Part shown: in pieces, positions 1-6,157 of the stretch | Position numbering within the stretch: the first letter of the stretch is position 1 | Layout of the letters: every line of letters starts with the position of its first letter | Source of the DNA: an uncultured Rhodoplanes sp. | GTDB lineage: Bacteria > Pseudomonadota > Alphaproteobacteria > Rhizobiales > Xanthobacteraceae | Direction of reading: 5' to 3' | Length of the DNA: 13,215 nt | Assembly (NCBI GenBank): GCA_936924235.1 | Contig: CAKZHN010000040.1 | Span: 1 to 13,215, forward strand | The notes under the pieces: generated by a model | Database searches by the model: none | The model's input: only the letters and a program-made list of their open reading frames with translations | What the model was told of the DNA's origin: nothing | Made by a program: the position numbers and the translations under genes

Positions 1-393
1 GGGTTCGGTCTTGCGCCGGTTGGCATGCGGGCCTCTCTATTCGACCGGAACTTCGGAGATCATGGTGCTGGCTGGCCGCGCATCGAGGTCAGTGAGCAGG
101 CGCACGAGGTTAAAGTCACCGCTGAACTGCCCGGACTTGAGGAGAAAGACATTAACGTCCAGCTCGCCGACGGAGTCTTGACCATCAGTGGCGAGAAAAA
201 GACTGAAACAGAAGACAAAGACCGCCTGTTCAGCGAGCGCGTCTACGGCAGCTTCGAGCGACGCATTCCGCTTGAAGACATCGACGAGGAAAAGATCAGC
301 GCTTCCTTCAAGAATGGGGTGCTGACAATCACCTTGCCGCGAGCGCACGCCGCTCCGTCCAACGTCAAGCGGATCGCCATCAACGGTGGCTAG
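1..393 (+). CDS. hsp20: Small heat-shock protein Hsp20 (5'-truncated by window edge)
   Basis: ATP-independent holdase chaperone that binds unfolding cytoplasmic proteins. The frame is open from base 1 and the eight residues before the first ATG (position 25) read GFGLAPVG, typical of an sHsp N-terminal arm, so the gene very probably starts outside the window. The alpha-crystallin domain fills most of the visible part: the ELPGLEEKDI segment, the loop-bearing GEKKTETEDK region, and the hallmark GVLTITLPR near the end. A C-terminal I-A-I (IxI) oligomerisation motif follows. It ends 21 bases before the HtrA-type protease gene, which suggests co-transcription of a chaperone with a protease. The family assignment is secure; the true start and promoter cannot be seen. 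Confidence 0.95.
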   Translation, partial: GFGLAPVGMRASLFDRNFGDHGAGWPRIEVSEQAHEVKVTAELPGLEEKDINVQLADGVLTISGEKKTETEDKDRLFSERVYGSFERRIPLEDIDEEKISASFKNGVLTITLPRAHAAPSNVKRIAINGG

Positions 394-414
394 TCGGAAA
401 GAGGAGTTAGCGCG

Positions 415-1596
415 ATGAGCATTGGTAGAGATGCGCGTCCCGCGGCTTTCGCGGCGGCTGGACGGCGAAGAGGGCCATCAATTGCCAAGTGGATGGAATG
501 GGTGGCCTTCTCAACCGTTTCTGCTGCCGTCGTGCTGTTGGCCGGCTTGCTTGTCTTGCCGGCCTTCGGGCAGGTGCCAGACCTCGCGACCGGTCGCGTG
601 CCCACGCTCGCGCCTTTGGTCCGAGAGGTAACGCCAGCGGTTGTCAACATCTCGGTGCATGGCAAGGTGCGCGAGGATAATCCGCTCTACAAGGACCCGT
701 TCTTTCGCGAATTCTTTGACATGCCCAAGCAGCTCGAAAAGGAGGTCAGCGCTGCGGGCTCTGGGGTCGTCGTTGACGCCGAGCGCGGATACGTGCTGAC
801 CGCGAACCATGTCGTGGAAAAGATATCGACGGCGCAGATCACCACGAAAGACGGTCGAAAATTCAGCGCTAAGCTCGTCGGCCGCGATCCCGGGACTGAT
901 ATCGCGGTGCTGCAGATCAACAATCCGAGCGGTCTAAAGGCAATCCCGCTTGGCGATAGTGACCGTCTTGAGGTCGGCGATTTTGTGATCGCGGTCGGCA
1001 ATCCATTCGGGCTCGGCCAGACCGTGACATCGGGTCTTGTCAGTGCTCTCGGTCGCACCGGTATCGGCAAGCAAGGCTACGAGGATTTCATTCAAACGGA
1101 TGCGTCGATCAATCCAGGAAATTCTGGCGGCGGCCTCATCAACCTGAAGGGCGAACTGATCGGCATCAACACAGCAATTATCTCGCCTGGCGGTGGGAAC
1201 ATTGGGATTGGGTTTGCTGTGCCCATCAACATGGCCAAGGAGGTGATGCAGCAACTCGTGCAGACCGGACGGGTTCAGCGCGGGCGAATTGGCGTGGCAG
1301 TCCAGGACCTTCCACCGGGAAGCCGTGCAGGCGTTAGCCAGGGCGCGCTGATCGGCGAAGTCGTGGCGGGCTCACCGGCTGAGGCCGCAGGGCTGCGCAA
1401 AGGTGACGTCGTCACGGACATCGATGGTGTGCCGGTCAGAAGCGCAGCACAATTGCGCAACAAAGTCGGCCTGACGCCCGTCGGCCGGAGCGTCAGACTC
1501 ACGTTCGAGCGCGACCGGAATACTCACACTGCCAACGTGGAGGTTCGACTCGCAGCCGAAAGAACGCGCCAGACGACAGCGACCGAGCAGCAGTAG
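415..1596 (+). CDS. HtrA/Do-family periplasmic serine protease, single PDZ domain
   Basis: Degrades misfolded envelope proteins. The 393-residue product has one N-terminal hydrophobic segment (about residues 28-52, ending LPAFGQ) that acts as a signal anchor or signal peptide. The trypsin-like domain carries the catalytic triad His132 (TANHVV), Asp162 (GTDIAVL) and Ser237 (NPGNSGGGL). One PDZ domain follows (about residues 290-378, with the GSPAEAAGLRKGDVV core). Classical DegP has two PDZ domains and is longer, so the architecture is nearer DegS/HtrA2-type proteins. A GAGGAG-like Shine-Dalgarno precedes the ATG. The gene lies 21 bases after hsp20, so the two are probably one operon. All three catalytic residues are present, so it should be active. 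Confidence 0.95.
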   Translation: MSIGRDARPAAFAAAGRRRGPSIAKWMEWVAFSTVSAAVVLLAGLLVLPAFGQVPDLATGRVPTLAPLVREVTPAVVNISVHGKVREDNPLYKDPFFREFFDMPKQLEKEVSAAGSGVVVDAERGYVLTANHVVEKISTAQITTKDGRKFSAKLVGRDPGTDIAVLQINNPSGLKAIPLGDSDRLEVGDFVIAVGNPFGLGQTVTSGLVSALGRTGIGKQGYEDFIQTDASINPGNSGGGLINLKGELIGINTAIISPGGGNIGIGFAVPINMAKEVMQQLVQTGRVQRGRIGVAVQDLPPGSRAGVSQGALIGEVVAGSPAEAAGLRKGDVVTDIDGVPVRSAAQLRNKVGLTPVGRSVRLTFERDRNTHTANVEVRLAAERTRQTTATEQQ

Positions 1597-1651
1597 CCGG
1601 ACGATTCCAGAGCGCAAATGTTGCCGAGATTTGGAATTCAAGGAGGATAGC

Positions 1652-1846
1652 GTGGACCCTAAAGTGCGGGATTATCTAATTAGAGCCCATAATAAGGTGA
1701 TCGCTCACTGCCAACATGTTCTTCGAGCCAGTTCACTCGGACAGCTAGAGCGGGAGCGTATTCAGCGGCGCTTGTTGGTTGTCGAAGCGGAATTGGAGGC
1801 TATCAGCGGACGGTCATCGAGCCCCCACGTTCAGCAGGCCGCATGA
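1652..1846 (+). CDS. Hypothetical 64-residue helical protein
   Basis: No recognised family. I chose the GTG at 1652 because a strong AAGGAGG lies five bases upstream (1640-1646); an in-frame TTG at 1631 would put the ribosome-binding site inside the gene. The product is charged and predicted to be mostly helical: an N-terminal helix (VRDYLIRAHNKVIAHCQ), a short break, then a heptad-rich helix (QLERERIQRRLLVVEAELEAI), suggesting a helical hairpin or coiled coil. It lacks a signal peptide. It follows the HtrA-type gene by 55 bases on the same strand with no obvious terminator between, so it may be the last gene of that operon. The helical-hairpin pattern is loosely like the two MCxKC microproteins further downstream, but I cannot establish homology. 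Confidence 0.65.
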   Translation: MDPKVRDYLIRAHNKVIAHCQHVLRASSLGQLERERIQRRLLVVEAELEAISGRSSSPHVQQAA

Positions 1847-1898
1847 TGGACCCGCACCTCCTTATAATGAGAACCGGAATCAGCAGATAGGATGAGCC

Positions 1899-2099
1899 AT
1901 GAGCGACGGAATCCCGCGCGAGAAAGAAGGCTTCGACATCGTCATCAACGGCGTGAATCGATGGGTGGCGGACCTCGAACTGAGCGCAATTGCGAGTGCG
2001 GGCTTCTACAAAGGAAATTATCCGGAGGACACCGTGCAGATTCGCACGCGTGCGAATGGAATGCTGCGAACCGTTTCAGGATACGCGCGGCTGGGGTAG
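1899..2099 (+). CDS. Hypothetical 66-residue protein
   Basis: Not recognised. The start ATG has an AGGA-containing upstream sequence at normal spacing. The protein reads as a compact alpha/beta mini-domain: a beta-like FDIVINGVNRWV, a helix ADLELSAIASAGFY, then a beta-like TVQIRTRANG. The balanced composition and clear amphipathic pattern argue for a real protein. A TATAAT hexamer at 1863-1868 could be its -10 element, but no convincing -35 lies at the right distance. An overlapping frame (1892-2326) is longer, but its Arg/Ser/Cys-rich composition looks like a shadow. It may be the first of the small-gene series that continues downstream. Confidence 0.6.
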   Translation: MSDGIPREKEGFDIVINGVNRWVADLELSAIASAGFYKGNYPEDTVQIRTRANGMLRTVSGYARLG

Positions 2100-2195
2100 A
2101 GCTTCACGACTCTAGCAATACCCGAGCCTGTCTGAGCTCAACCGCTCTTTCATCGGAGGCATTTGGCTGGAGTCAAAACGTGAAGGAGGCAGGCT

Positions 2196-2429
2196 ATGGG
2201 AAGAAAAGCGGACGCGTACTCGATTTCCGGAATCGATCAGAACTCTGCAAAGAGCCGGACAGCGCCGACCGACAAATTACGCAGGATGCTGCGCCAGGCT
2301 TCGGGCCGCTATGTTTCGAAATTTAGCTTAAACGGTCGTGAAAAGACGAGGAGGCGTCCGCTGCCTTCCTTGCCAAGGGTGAGTTGCTTGGAGCGTCCGC
2401 TAGATTTGTTACAAAAAGAGGACAAATAA
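2196..2429 (+). CDS. Hypothetical basic 77-residue protein
   Basis: Not recognised. The main support is a near-consensus AAGGAGG (2183-2189) six bases before the ATG. The product is strongly basic (many Arg and Lys) and has no signal peptide or membrane segment. Residues about 25-50 could form a basic helix (DKLRRMLRQASGRYV), compatible with nucleic-acid binding, but this is only a composition argument. It ends 25 bases before the next small gene on the same strand. Some downstream sequence (RRRPLPSLPRVSCLERPLD) looks low in order, so a spurious frame behind a good ribosome-binding site remains possible. Confidence 0.45.
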   Translation: MGRKADAYSISGIDQNSAKSRTAPTDKLRRMLRQASGRYVSKFSLNGREKTRRRPLPSLPRVSCLERPLDLLQKEDK

Positions 2430-2454
2430 CAAAGCCACTGCAAAGGAGGTCGCA

Positions 2455-2598
2455 ATGAAGGTGCTCGCTGTCTGGTTTGTTTTCCTATTGTCCGCAAAAG
2501 CTTTCGCACAGGAAAGCGTCGTTCCCGATTGCAAGCTTTTGAGCGACAAGGCCGGCACGAGGGTTTGGCAGTGTGCTCCAACGCCGGCCACGCAGTAG
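2455..2598 (+). CDS. Small secreted peptide with signal sequence (47 aa)
   Basis: A very short gene with a strong AAAGGAGG seven bases before ATG. The product starts MKVLAVWFVFLLSAKAFAQ: a Lys, a 12-residue hydrophobic core and an A-F-A cleavage site, which is a textbook Sec signal peptide with predicted cleavage before Gln19. The mature part is only about 29 residues and has two cysteines (Cys26 and Cys40), so a single disulfide in the periplasm is possible. It ends ...TPATQ. It sits 25 bases after the preceding basic protein gene and is probably co-transcribed. Function unknown; the signal peptide and ribosome-binding site make it credible despite its size. Confidence 0.65.
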   Translation: MKVLAVWFVFLLSAKAFAQESVVPDCKLLSDKAGTRVWQCAPTPATQ

Positions 2599-2763
2599 AG
2601 CCGGTCACTGATCTTGATGCGCAACCACGGGACCGACCAAACCACGGATAAAAGTACGCCGCATTAGGTGACAGGCCTTTCGGTTGCGATCTTGTCGAGT
2701 GGGTGCCGTTTGTAATCAATCGAACAATAGAAACATTTAATCGCGAACGTCTATCGTGCATCA

Positions 2764-2780
2764 TCCCCACTTGGGGGGAC
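2764..2780 (+). promoter_or_regulatory. Hairpin masking the Shine-Dalgarno of the next gene
   Basis: CCCC at 2765-2768 can pair with GGGG at 2775-2778, closed by T2764-A2779, around a six-base loop. The right arm is the G-rich ribosome-binding site of the gene starting at 2788. A small GC stem placed here could limit translation. The pairing is seen in the sequence; the regulatory role is inference. Confidence 0.35.
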
Positions 2781-2787
2781 TGACCAC

Positions 2788-2979
2788 ATGCCGCTCTACC
2801 GCTTCGGTCTTACACAACAAGACGCAACAGACGAAGTACAGTGGCACCAGAACGATATTGCGGCAATGCAGGCCGCCGCCGCGATCACTGCCGAGCTTCA
2901 TCGTCATTGCCGCGACGACACTCCAGAACGGTTGGTGCTGGTGTTTAGAGTCAACATCCTCGAACTTAGTAGCCGTTGA
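2788..2979 (+). CDS. DUF6894-like small protein (63 aa)
   Basis: The N-terminus MPLYRFGLT, an acidic/polar middle, a helix rich in Ala (DIAAMQAAAAITAELHRH) and a final strand (RLVLVFRVNI) match the layout I associate with the DUF6894 family common in Bradyrhizobium and relatives: an opening MPxYxF strand, an alanine-rich helix and a closing strand. The glycine/proline-rich D-x-E-G-x-E-L-P turn usual in that family is not clear here, so the assignment is tentative. The family has no known biochemical role. A G-rich ribosome-binding site precedes the ATG and may be held in a hairpin. The next microprotein gene follows within 27 bases. Confidence 0.55.
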   Translation: MPLYRFGLTQQDATDEVQWHQNDIAAMQAAAAITAELHRHCRDDTPERLVLVFRVNILELSSR

Positions 2980-3005
2980 CTCATTGTCTCGTCGAAGATG
3001 GGGCA

Positions 3006-3167
3006 ATGTGCGAGAAATGCCGCGAAATCCAAGAGAAGATGGAACTTTGCCAGCGAATGCCGCGGCGGGGGTTGGAGCGGTTGACCGCAGATCGGCTTGA
3101 GCAGCTCATGCGAGATTATAGGCACCAAATCGGCGCGATGGACTGCCAGAGGCAGAGACCCAGATAG
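3006..3167 (+). CDS. MCxKC helical microprotein (53 aa), copy 1
   Basis: Not a characterised family. The product begins MCEKCREIQEKME, putting a CxxC at residues 2-5, followed by a charged helix (LERLTADRLEQLMRDYRHQI) and a short basic tail with one more Cys. I chose the ATG at 3006 rather than a TTG at 2976 because the gene at 3546 has the same MC[E/D]KC motif at its start. The ribosome-binding site is weak. The two proteins share the opening CxxC, length and helical layout and look like diverged paralogues. The CxxC could bind half a zinc site, completed by dimerisation, or act in thiol redox (inference). Its TAG stop is directly followed by the ATG of the next gene, implying translational coupling. 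Confidence 0.6.
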   Translation: MCEKCREIQEKMELCQRMPRRGLERLTADRLEQLMRDYRHQIGAMDCQRQRPR

Positions 3168-3344
3168 ATGGACGTGGGGGCCAATTCGGATTCTGAGGCG
3201 CTGCTAGTTGCAGTGTGCCTCTTGTGTACCGGGGTCTGTCGCCTGGTGGGCATCGAGCCGACTGAAAAGCCATACGACTACCTCTACACGTTTGAGTGTC
3301 GCGACTGCGGCCATATTGACGTGAGAACGGTCCGTATGCAGTAG
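3168..3344 (+). CDS. Putative zinc-ribbon protein (58 aa)
   Basis: The ATG directly abuts the stop codon of the preceding gene, so it is probably translated by coupling. Cysteine pairs at residues 17/20 (CLLC) and 44/47 (CRDC) are separated by 23 residues, forming a C4 zinc-ribbon pattern; the second is followed by G-H-I, a typical knuckle turn. Between them lies RLVGIEPTEKPYDYLYTFEC, a two-strand layout. The gene at 4114 has the same C17/C20 position, an IEP/ERAAP-like middle and a second CxxC, so the two appear related. Known relatives of this general type are uncharacterised. No DNA-binding helix or enzyme domain is attached. Confidence 0.6.
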   Translation: MDVGANSDSEALLVAVCLLCTGVCRLVGIEPTEKPYDYLYTFECRDCGHIDVRTVRMQ

Positions 3345-3381
3345 GCCACCCTAGTCGGGCTCCGGTTCGGCGTCGCGGGGC

Positions 3382-3475
3382 AGTGCCCATGCTCCCCGTT
3401 CTTGAACTCGCCTTCAACTGCCCTGACCTCAAGCACGTCACCGGGTGGTCCCTTTGAAACAGGGCCATGGGCACT
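3382..3475. repeat. 10-bp inverted repeat framing a possible structured segment
   Basis: AGTGCCCATG (3382-3391) and CATGGGCACT (3466-3475) are perfect inverted copies 74 bases apart. Just inside the right arm, TGGTCCCT and AGGGCCA (3446-3467) form a further stem with one bulged base around a TTGAAAC loop. The element fills most of the 200-base gap between two small genes. It could be a leader structure for the gene at 3546 or a small RNA; neither is shown. Confidence 0.3.
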
Positions 3476-3545
3476 TCGATCTGCATCGTCTTGTCAGGTT
3501 CGGCAGGAACCATATCTAATTTGACAATTGGAGGTCGGATCGGGT

Positions 3546-3710
3546 GTGACGCGCATGTGTGACAAGTGCACAGAATTAGATAAGCAAATCTTGGAATATC
3601 AGACGAAAATCCGCTCAACTTACGACATGCGAGAAGTCGAACGCCTCCAAGCAAAGATTAGAGAATTAATCTCTCAGAAAATCGGCTTCCACTCGACACC
3701 AGCGAGCTAA
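3546..3710 (+). CDS. MCxKC helical microprotein (54 aa), copy 2
   Basis: Paralogue-like partner of the gene at 3006: MC(D)KC followed by a helical, charged stretch (ELDKQILEYQTKI ... REVERLQAKIRELISQK) with leucine/isoleucine spacing that fits a two-helix coiled coil. The start is uncertain. GTG 3546 lies 11 bases after a GGAGG (3530-3534), giving MTRMCDKC; ATG 3555 would give MCDKC directly, as in copy 1, but is too far from that ribosome-binding site. No signal peptide. A perfect 10-bp stem-loop follows 18 bases after the stop. Function unknown; retention of CxxC at the very N-terminus in two copies suggests the cysteines matter. Confidence 0.6.
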   Translation: MTRMCDKCTELDKQILEYQTKIRSTYDMREVERLQAKIRELISQKIGFHSTPAS

Positions 3711-3728
3711 GTCTGCCTCAGTCAGTCT

Positions 3729-3749
3729 GGTGCTGTCCGGGACAGCACC
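3729..3749. terminator. Perfect 10-bp stem-loop after the MCxKC gene
   Basis: GGTGCTGTCC and GGACAGCACC are exact inverted copies with one base between them, 18 bases after the stop at 3710. In RNA the innermost pairs would open to form a small loop. There is no following U-tract, so intrinsic termination is not certain; it may instead be a 3'-end stabiliser or a palindromic protein-binding site. Confidence 0.4.
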
Positions 3750-3800
3750 GTCACACTCGCCGGGTGCGCGAAACCTAATGAAAACCGTCTGCATTGGTTG

Positions 3801-4016
3801 ATGAAGAAGCCCACCGTCTACGATCTGAAGGGTCACAAGATCTGCCCTAGGTGCAATACGGGCAAGCCAAAGTCGGAATATTATTTCGTCGGCCACGCCC
3901 GGGATCATCTGTCATATTTCTGCAAATCGTGCAGAGAGAGCGTTGGAAGCTTTCAAAGCTATCCAAGAATACTGACCCTCACACAAAATAGCGACCGAGC
4001 CGCCTCGGGCTGCTAA
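3801..4016 (+). CDS. Putative C4 zinc-finger protein (71 aa)
   Basis: Cysteines at residues 15/18 (CPRC) and 41/44 (CKSC), 22 residues apart, form a zinc-binding pattern. The intervening sequence GKPKSEYYFVGHARDHLSYF closely resembles the N-terminal zinc module of many phage and bacterial HNH-endonuclease-like proteins (C-P-x-C-x-x-x-K-P-x-S-E-F/Y-Y ... S-x-x-C-K-x-C). However, no HNH catalytic motif follows: the protein ends about 27 residues later in a polar tail. It could be a free-standing zinc module or the remnant of a larger gene. The ATG at 3801 directly follows a TTG that is also in frame; neither has a strong ribosome-binding site. Same strand and style as the neighbouring CxxC proteins. 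Confidence 0.55.
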   Translation: MKKPTVYDLKGHKICPRCNTGKPKSEYYFVGHARDHLSYFCKSCRESVGSFQSYPRILTLTQNSDRAASGC

Positions 4017-4113
4017 CGCAGGACTTCACGCTCAGCGACCGTCTCAGCGGTTTGACAAATCTGGCGCACCCCTCCGGCGGAGCGCAGTAAAGATTCCGAT
4101 AACTTTCTTGATT

Positions 4114-4365
4114 ATGATTCCTCCAATGTTCGCGATCGACATTCGCCTCGATGGGTCTCCATGTGCAGTATGCCGAAAGGGCGTGCTCCAATTGGAACGC
4201 GCGGCGCCTGCACGTCGCCCAGGATTCACAAAGCGATATTTTCGTTGTAGTGCGTGCGAATGCGTCGCCGTGGAAACCGTATATGATCGTGCGCATGTAT
4301 TGGGCGCGTTCACTCATCAAGGCCATTCGCAAGTCCTAGAAGCCGGCAAGGCTCACACACCCTGA
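4114..4365 (+). CDS. Putative zinc-ribbon protein (83 aa)
   Basis: Cysteines at residues 17/20 (CAVC) and 45/48 (CSAC, plus Cys50) make a C4 ribbon with a 24-residue spacer; position and flanks are close to those of the 58-residue zinc-ribbon protein at 3168. The segment LQLERAAPARRPGFTKRYFRC places charged residues between the knuckles, followed by a strand VAVETV. The C-terminal 25 residues contain three His and are probably flexible. Start choice is uncertain: ATG 4114 and ATG 4126 are both in frame, as is a TTG at 4108, and none has a clear Shine-Dalgarno. It lies at the end of the + strand microprotein series. Function unknown. Confidence 0.5.
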   Translation: MIPPMFAIDIRLDGSPCAVCRKGVLQLERAAPARRPGFTKRYFRCSACECVAVETVYDRAHVLGAFTHQGHSQVLEAGKAHTP

Positions 4366-4676
4366 TCGGATTAGGCGGAAATCAAAATGGTCCTGGCGCT
4401 GGTCCAAACTTAAGCCGCTCTGGCACATGCCAGGCTAAATCCAGCTTTGAGGACATGCCTCACGTCCGAGAATTGCCAAGAAGCGACATCAGGTGGGTTT
4501 GGAGTCCAAGACGTTGTAGGTCATCATCGGTCGGCGAATGCCCTTGAGTGCAAGCACCTCGTGTTAGCAGCGCTTGGCCATTCCTTATCCCTCCATGAAA
4601 CGTCTTAAGGCTTGCCGCCAGCGAGCCAGAACCCGCTGGCGCGTTGAACTTAGTGCTCGTGGCCGCAAACCAACCC
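4366..4676. other. Gene-free stretch between zinc-ribbon gene and Hsp20 operon
   Basis: A 311-base convergent intergenic region. I see no convincing gene on either strand. It holds a small CTGGC/GCCAG hairpin (4420-4433), which could mark the 3' end of the + strand transcript, and the larger hairpin at 4616-4641 listed separately. Confidence 0.5.
4616..4641 (-). terminator. Hairpin downstream of the Hsp20 operon
   Basis: CGCCAGCG and CGCTGGCG (8-bp perfect stem, 10-base loop) lie 36-61 bases past the stop of the last - strand Hsp20 gene. The position fits an operon terminator, but on the - strand it is followed by GCAAGCCTT, not a run of U. Confidence 0.4.
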
Positions 4677-5075
4677 TCACCTGATCCGAATAGTGCGGGG
4701 CTTGGCTTCCTCAACCTTCGGCAGTGTGAGCGACAGAACCCCGTCCTTCATTTCTGCTGCGATCTTGTTCTGGTCGATCTTGCTTGAGAGCTGAAAGCTC
4801 CGCGCGTAATAGCCGACGTTGTATTCAGTGTAGAGCGGCTGCAGTCCCGCGTATTTTGACAAGTCGAGTCGGCCCTCGATGTGCAAGACATCGTCCTCCA
4901 CCCGGATGTTCACGTTACTTTTTTCAATGCCAGGCATTTCGAGGACAACAGCGAGTTCGTTTGCCGTCTCGTAGATGTCGGCATTCGGCAGAAAAACTCG
5001 TGCGGGAATGGTGGCCTCTTCCTTTGACTCCAGTTCGCGCTTCTTCTGAACCTGTAACTCTTGTGTTGAAGACAT
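4677..5075 (-). CDS. hsp20: Small heat-shock protein Hsp20 (132 aa), third gene of operon
   Basis: Holdase chaperone. A short polar N-terminal arm rich in Lys/Glu (residues 1-25) precedes the alpha-crystallin domain (about 30-122), with LEMPGIEKSNV, the HIEGRLDLSK loop region and the DGVLSLTLPK signature. The C-terminus ends TIRIR, an I-R-I motif. GGGAG lies at normal distance from the ATG. It starts 26 bases after the preceding Hsp20 stop, so the two are co-transcribed. The sequence is clearly different from its neighbour (for example YAGLQPLYTEYNVGYYARSF in the domain core), so this is not a recent tandem duplication; adjacent diverged sHsps of this kind may form mixed oligomers (inference). 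Confidence 0.95.
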   Translation of the reverse strand: MSSTQELQVQKKRELESKEEATIPARVFLPNADIYETANELAVVLEMPGIEKSNVNIRVEDDVLHIEGRLDLSKYAGLQPLYTEYNVGYYARSFQLSSKIDQNKIAAEMKDGVLSLTLPKVEEAKPRTIRIR

Positions 5076-5101
5076 GGTTCATTCTCCCGAGGTTAGCGTT
5101 C

Positions 5102-5527
5102 TCAACCGATCTTTATTGTCCGCGGCTTGTCGCGTTCAGCGCGTGGCAGGAACAGTGCGAGGATGCCATCGTGATACTCGGCCTTGATGCCATCGGGATC
5201 GATCTGGATTGGGAGAGATAGCGTACGGTCAAATTCGCCAAAGACCCGTTCGCGCCGGTGCACGCTGACGCCCTCAGGGAATTTGGCAACTTTCTTTCCC
5301 GACAATCGGATCGTGTTTTCTTTCGCCTGGATTTGGAGGTCGTTCTTGTCAACGCCGGGCAGTTCGATGATTGCCAGGATGTTCTCACCCTGCTGGAACA
5401 CGTTGATCGGCGGGAACGGCCCCTGCGCAGCGGTCTGATCTTGCAGCCAGTCACTGTCTATGCGGGCCTCGAGGGCCCTTTGCAGATTGAACAATGTGTC
5501 GAATGGATCGGCAAAAATCGTCGCCAT
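5102..5527 (-). CDS. hsp20: Small heat-shock protein Hsp20 (141 aa), second gene of operon
   Basis: Alpha-crystallin-domain chaperone. The N-terminal arm MATIFADPFDTLFNLQRALEA is aromatic and hydrophobic, typical of substrate-binding arms. The domain (about residues 38-128) has ELPGVDKNDL, GKKVAKFPEG and the DGILALFLPR signature; TIKI near the end is the IxI motif. I start it at the ATG at 5527; a GTG four codons upstream (5539) is possible. The ribosome-binding site is weak (GGGTG), in keeping with coupling to upstream translation. It is separated from the class A gene by 177 bases containing hairpins, and from the next Hsp20 by 26 bases. Confidence 0.95.
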   Translation of the reverse strand: MATIFADPFDTLFNLQRALEARIDSDWLQDQTAAQGPFPPINVFQQGENILAIIELPGVDKNDLQIQAKENTIRLSGKKVAKFPEGVSVHRRERVFGEFDRTLSLPIQIDPDGIKAEYHDGILALFLPRAERDKPRTIKIG

Positions 5528-5590
5528 GGTCACACCCACTTGGTTATGAGGGCGCTGTCAGCTCATTCCCTCGAAGTTCACGATCTACAT

Positions 5591-5697
5591 GTGGCGCTGG
5601 CACAAAACGCCACGCTCGTAGCTCTGCGCGTCGCACCGGGCCGAGGCCGCGGACGGTGGCTGAGCGGTTCTGGACCGTTCGGGCAGCCGGACGGTCC
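5591..5697 (-). repeat. Two intercistronic hairpins between hsp20 genes
   Basis: Within the 177-base spacer, GGACCGT/ACGGTCC (5672-5678 and 5691-5697, 12-base loop) lies right after the class A stop codon. GTGGCG/CGCCAC (5591-5596 and 5608-5613) forms a second stem. Neither has a U-tract. They may stabilise the upstream message or attenuate the downstream genes (inference). Confidence 0.4.
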
Positions 5698-5704
5698 GGA
5701 CGAC

Positions 5705-6157
5705 TCAGGCTGCTTTCTTGTGTTCGATGGTTGGTTTGCTACCGGTGTTGATCGCGATGCGCCGCGGCTTCCTTGCTTCTGGTACTTCGCGCACCAGGTC
5801 GATCTTGAGAAGTCCGTCTTCGAAAGAGGCGCCCTTCACCTGCACATATTCGGCGAGATCGATTTGGCGCCGGAACGGACGCGCGGAAATGCCTCGGTAC
5901 AGGTATTCGGTTTCCGGCTTTTGCGCTTTGGCGCCCTCGACCGTGAGCACGTTCTGCTCTGCGGTGATCGTCACTTCATCGGGGCTGAAGCCCGCGAGAG
6001 CGAGCGAGATGCGATAATGGTCTTCGCCGGCGCGCTCGATGTTGTAAGGGGGGTAGGTGTCGTTGGCGGATAGTTCGGCCGACCTATCAAGCAGATCGAA
6101 CAGATGGTCGAAGCCGATGGTGGAACGCCACAGCGGGGCGGGGTCGAAGGTTCTCAT
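5705..6157 (-). CDS. hsp20: Class A small heat-shock protein (IbpA/HspA-like, 150 aa)
   Basis: The N-terminus MRTFDPAPLWRSTIGFDHLF is the signature of class A rhizobial sHsps and of IbpA/IbpB. The alpha-crystallin domain spans about residues 38-127, including ALAGFSPDEV, the EYLYRGISARPFRRQ block and the GLLKIDLVREVPE signature. IAI (134-136) is the C-terminal anchor, followed by a basic tail. The start at 6157 has GGAGG at eight bases; an ATG two codons upstream (6163) lies too close to that site, and a long frame extension to 6520 is not coding. It is first in a three-gene operon, preceded by a ROSE-type RNA thermometer and a RpoH-like promoter, so heat induction is expected at both transcription and translation. 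Confidence 0.96.
   Translation of the reverse strand: MRTFDPAPLWRSTIGFDHLFDLLDRSAELSANDTYPPYNIERAGEDHYRISLALAGFSPDEVTITAEQNVLTVEGAKAQKPETEYLYRGISARPFRRQIDLAEYVQVKGASFEDGLLKIDLVREVPEARKPRRIAINTGSKPTIEHKKAA

Noticed and set aside
1892..2326. 144-codon + strand frame overlapping two small genes
   Set aside because: Arg/Ser/Cys-rich and no signals; the frames at 1899 and 2196 have better composition or ribosome-binding sites.
3412..3440. Possible third RpoH-like promoter (CTTGAA-N14-CCCTGACC)
   Set aside because: The -10 match is poor and no ROSE-like hairpin precedes the gene at 3546.
3106..3654. 182-codon - strand frame across several small + strand genes
   Set aside because: No ribosome-binding site, disordered composition, and it is antisense to frames with consistent CxxC motifs. 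Its part near 3345-3515 cannot be fully excluded.
4460..4714. 84-codon - strand frame after the Hsp20 operon
   Set aside because: Overlaps the end of the last Hsp20 gene in another frame, no ribosome-binding site, no motif.
5258..6073. Long + strand frame (271 codons)
   Set aside because: It is antisense to two clear Hsp20 genes and has no recognisable domain; a mirror effect of GC-rich codon use.
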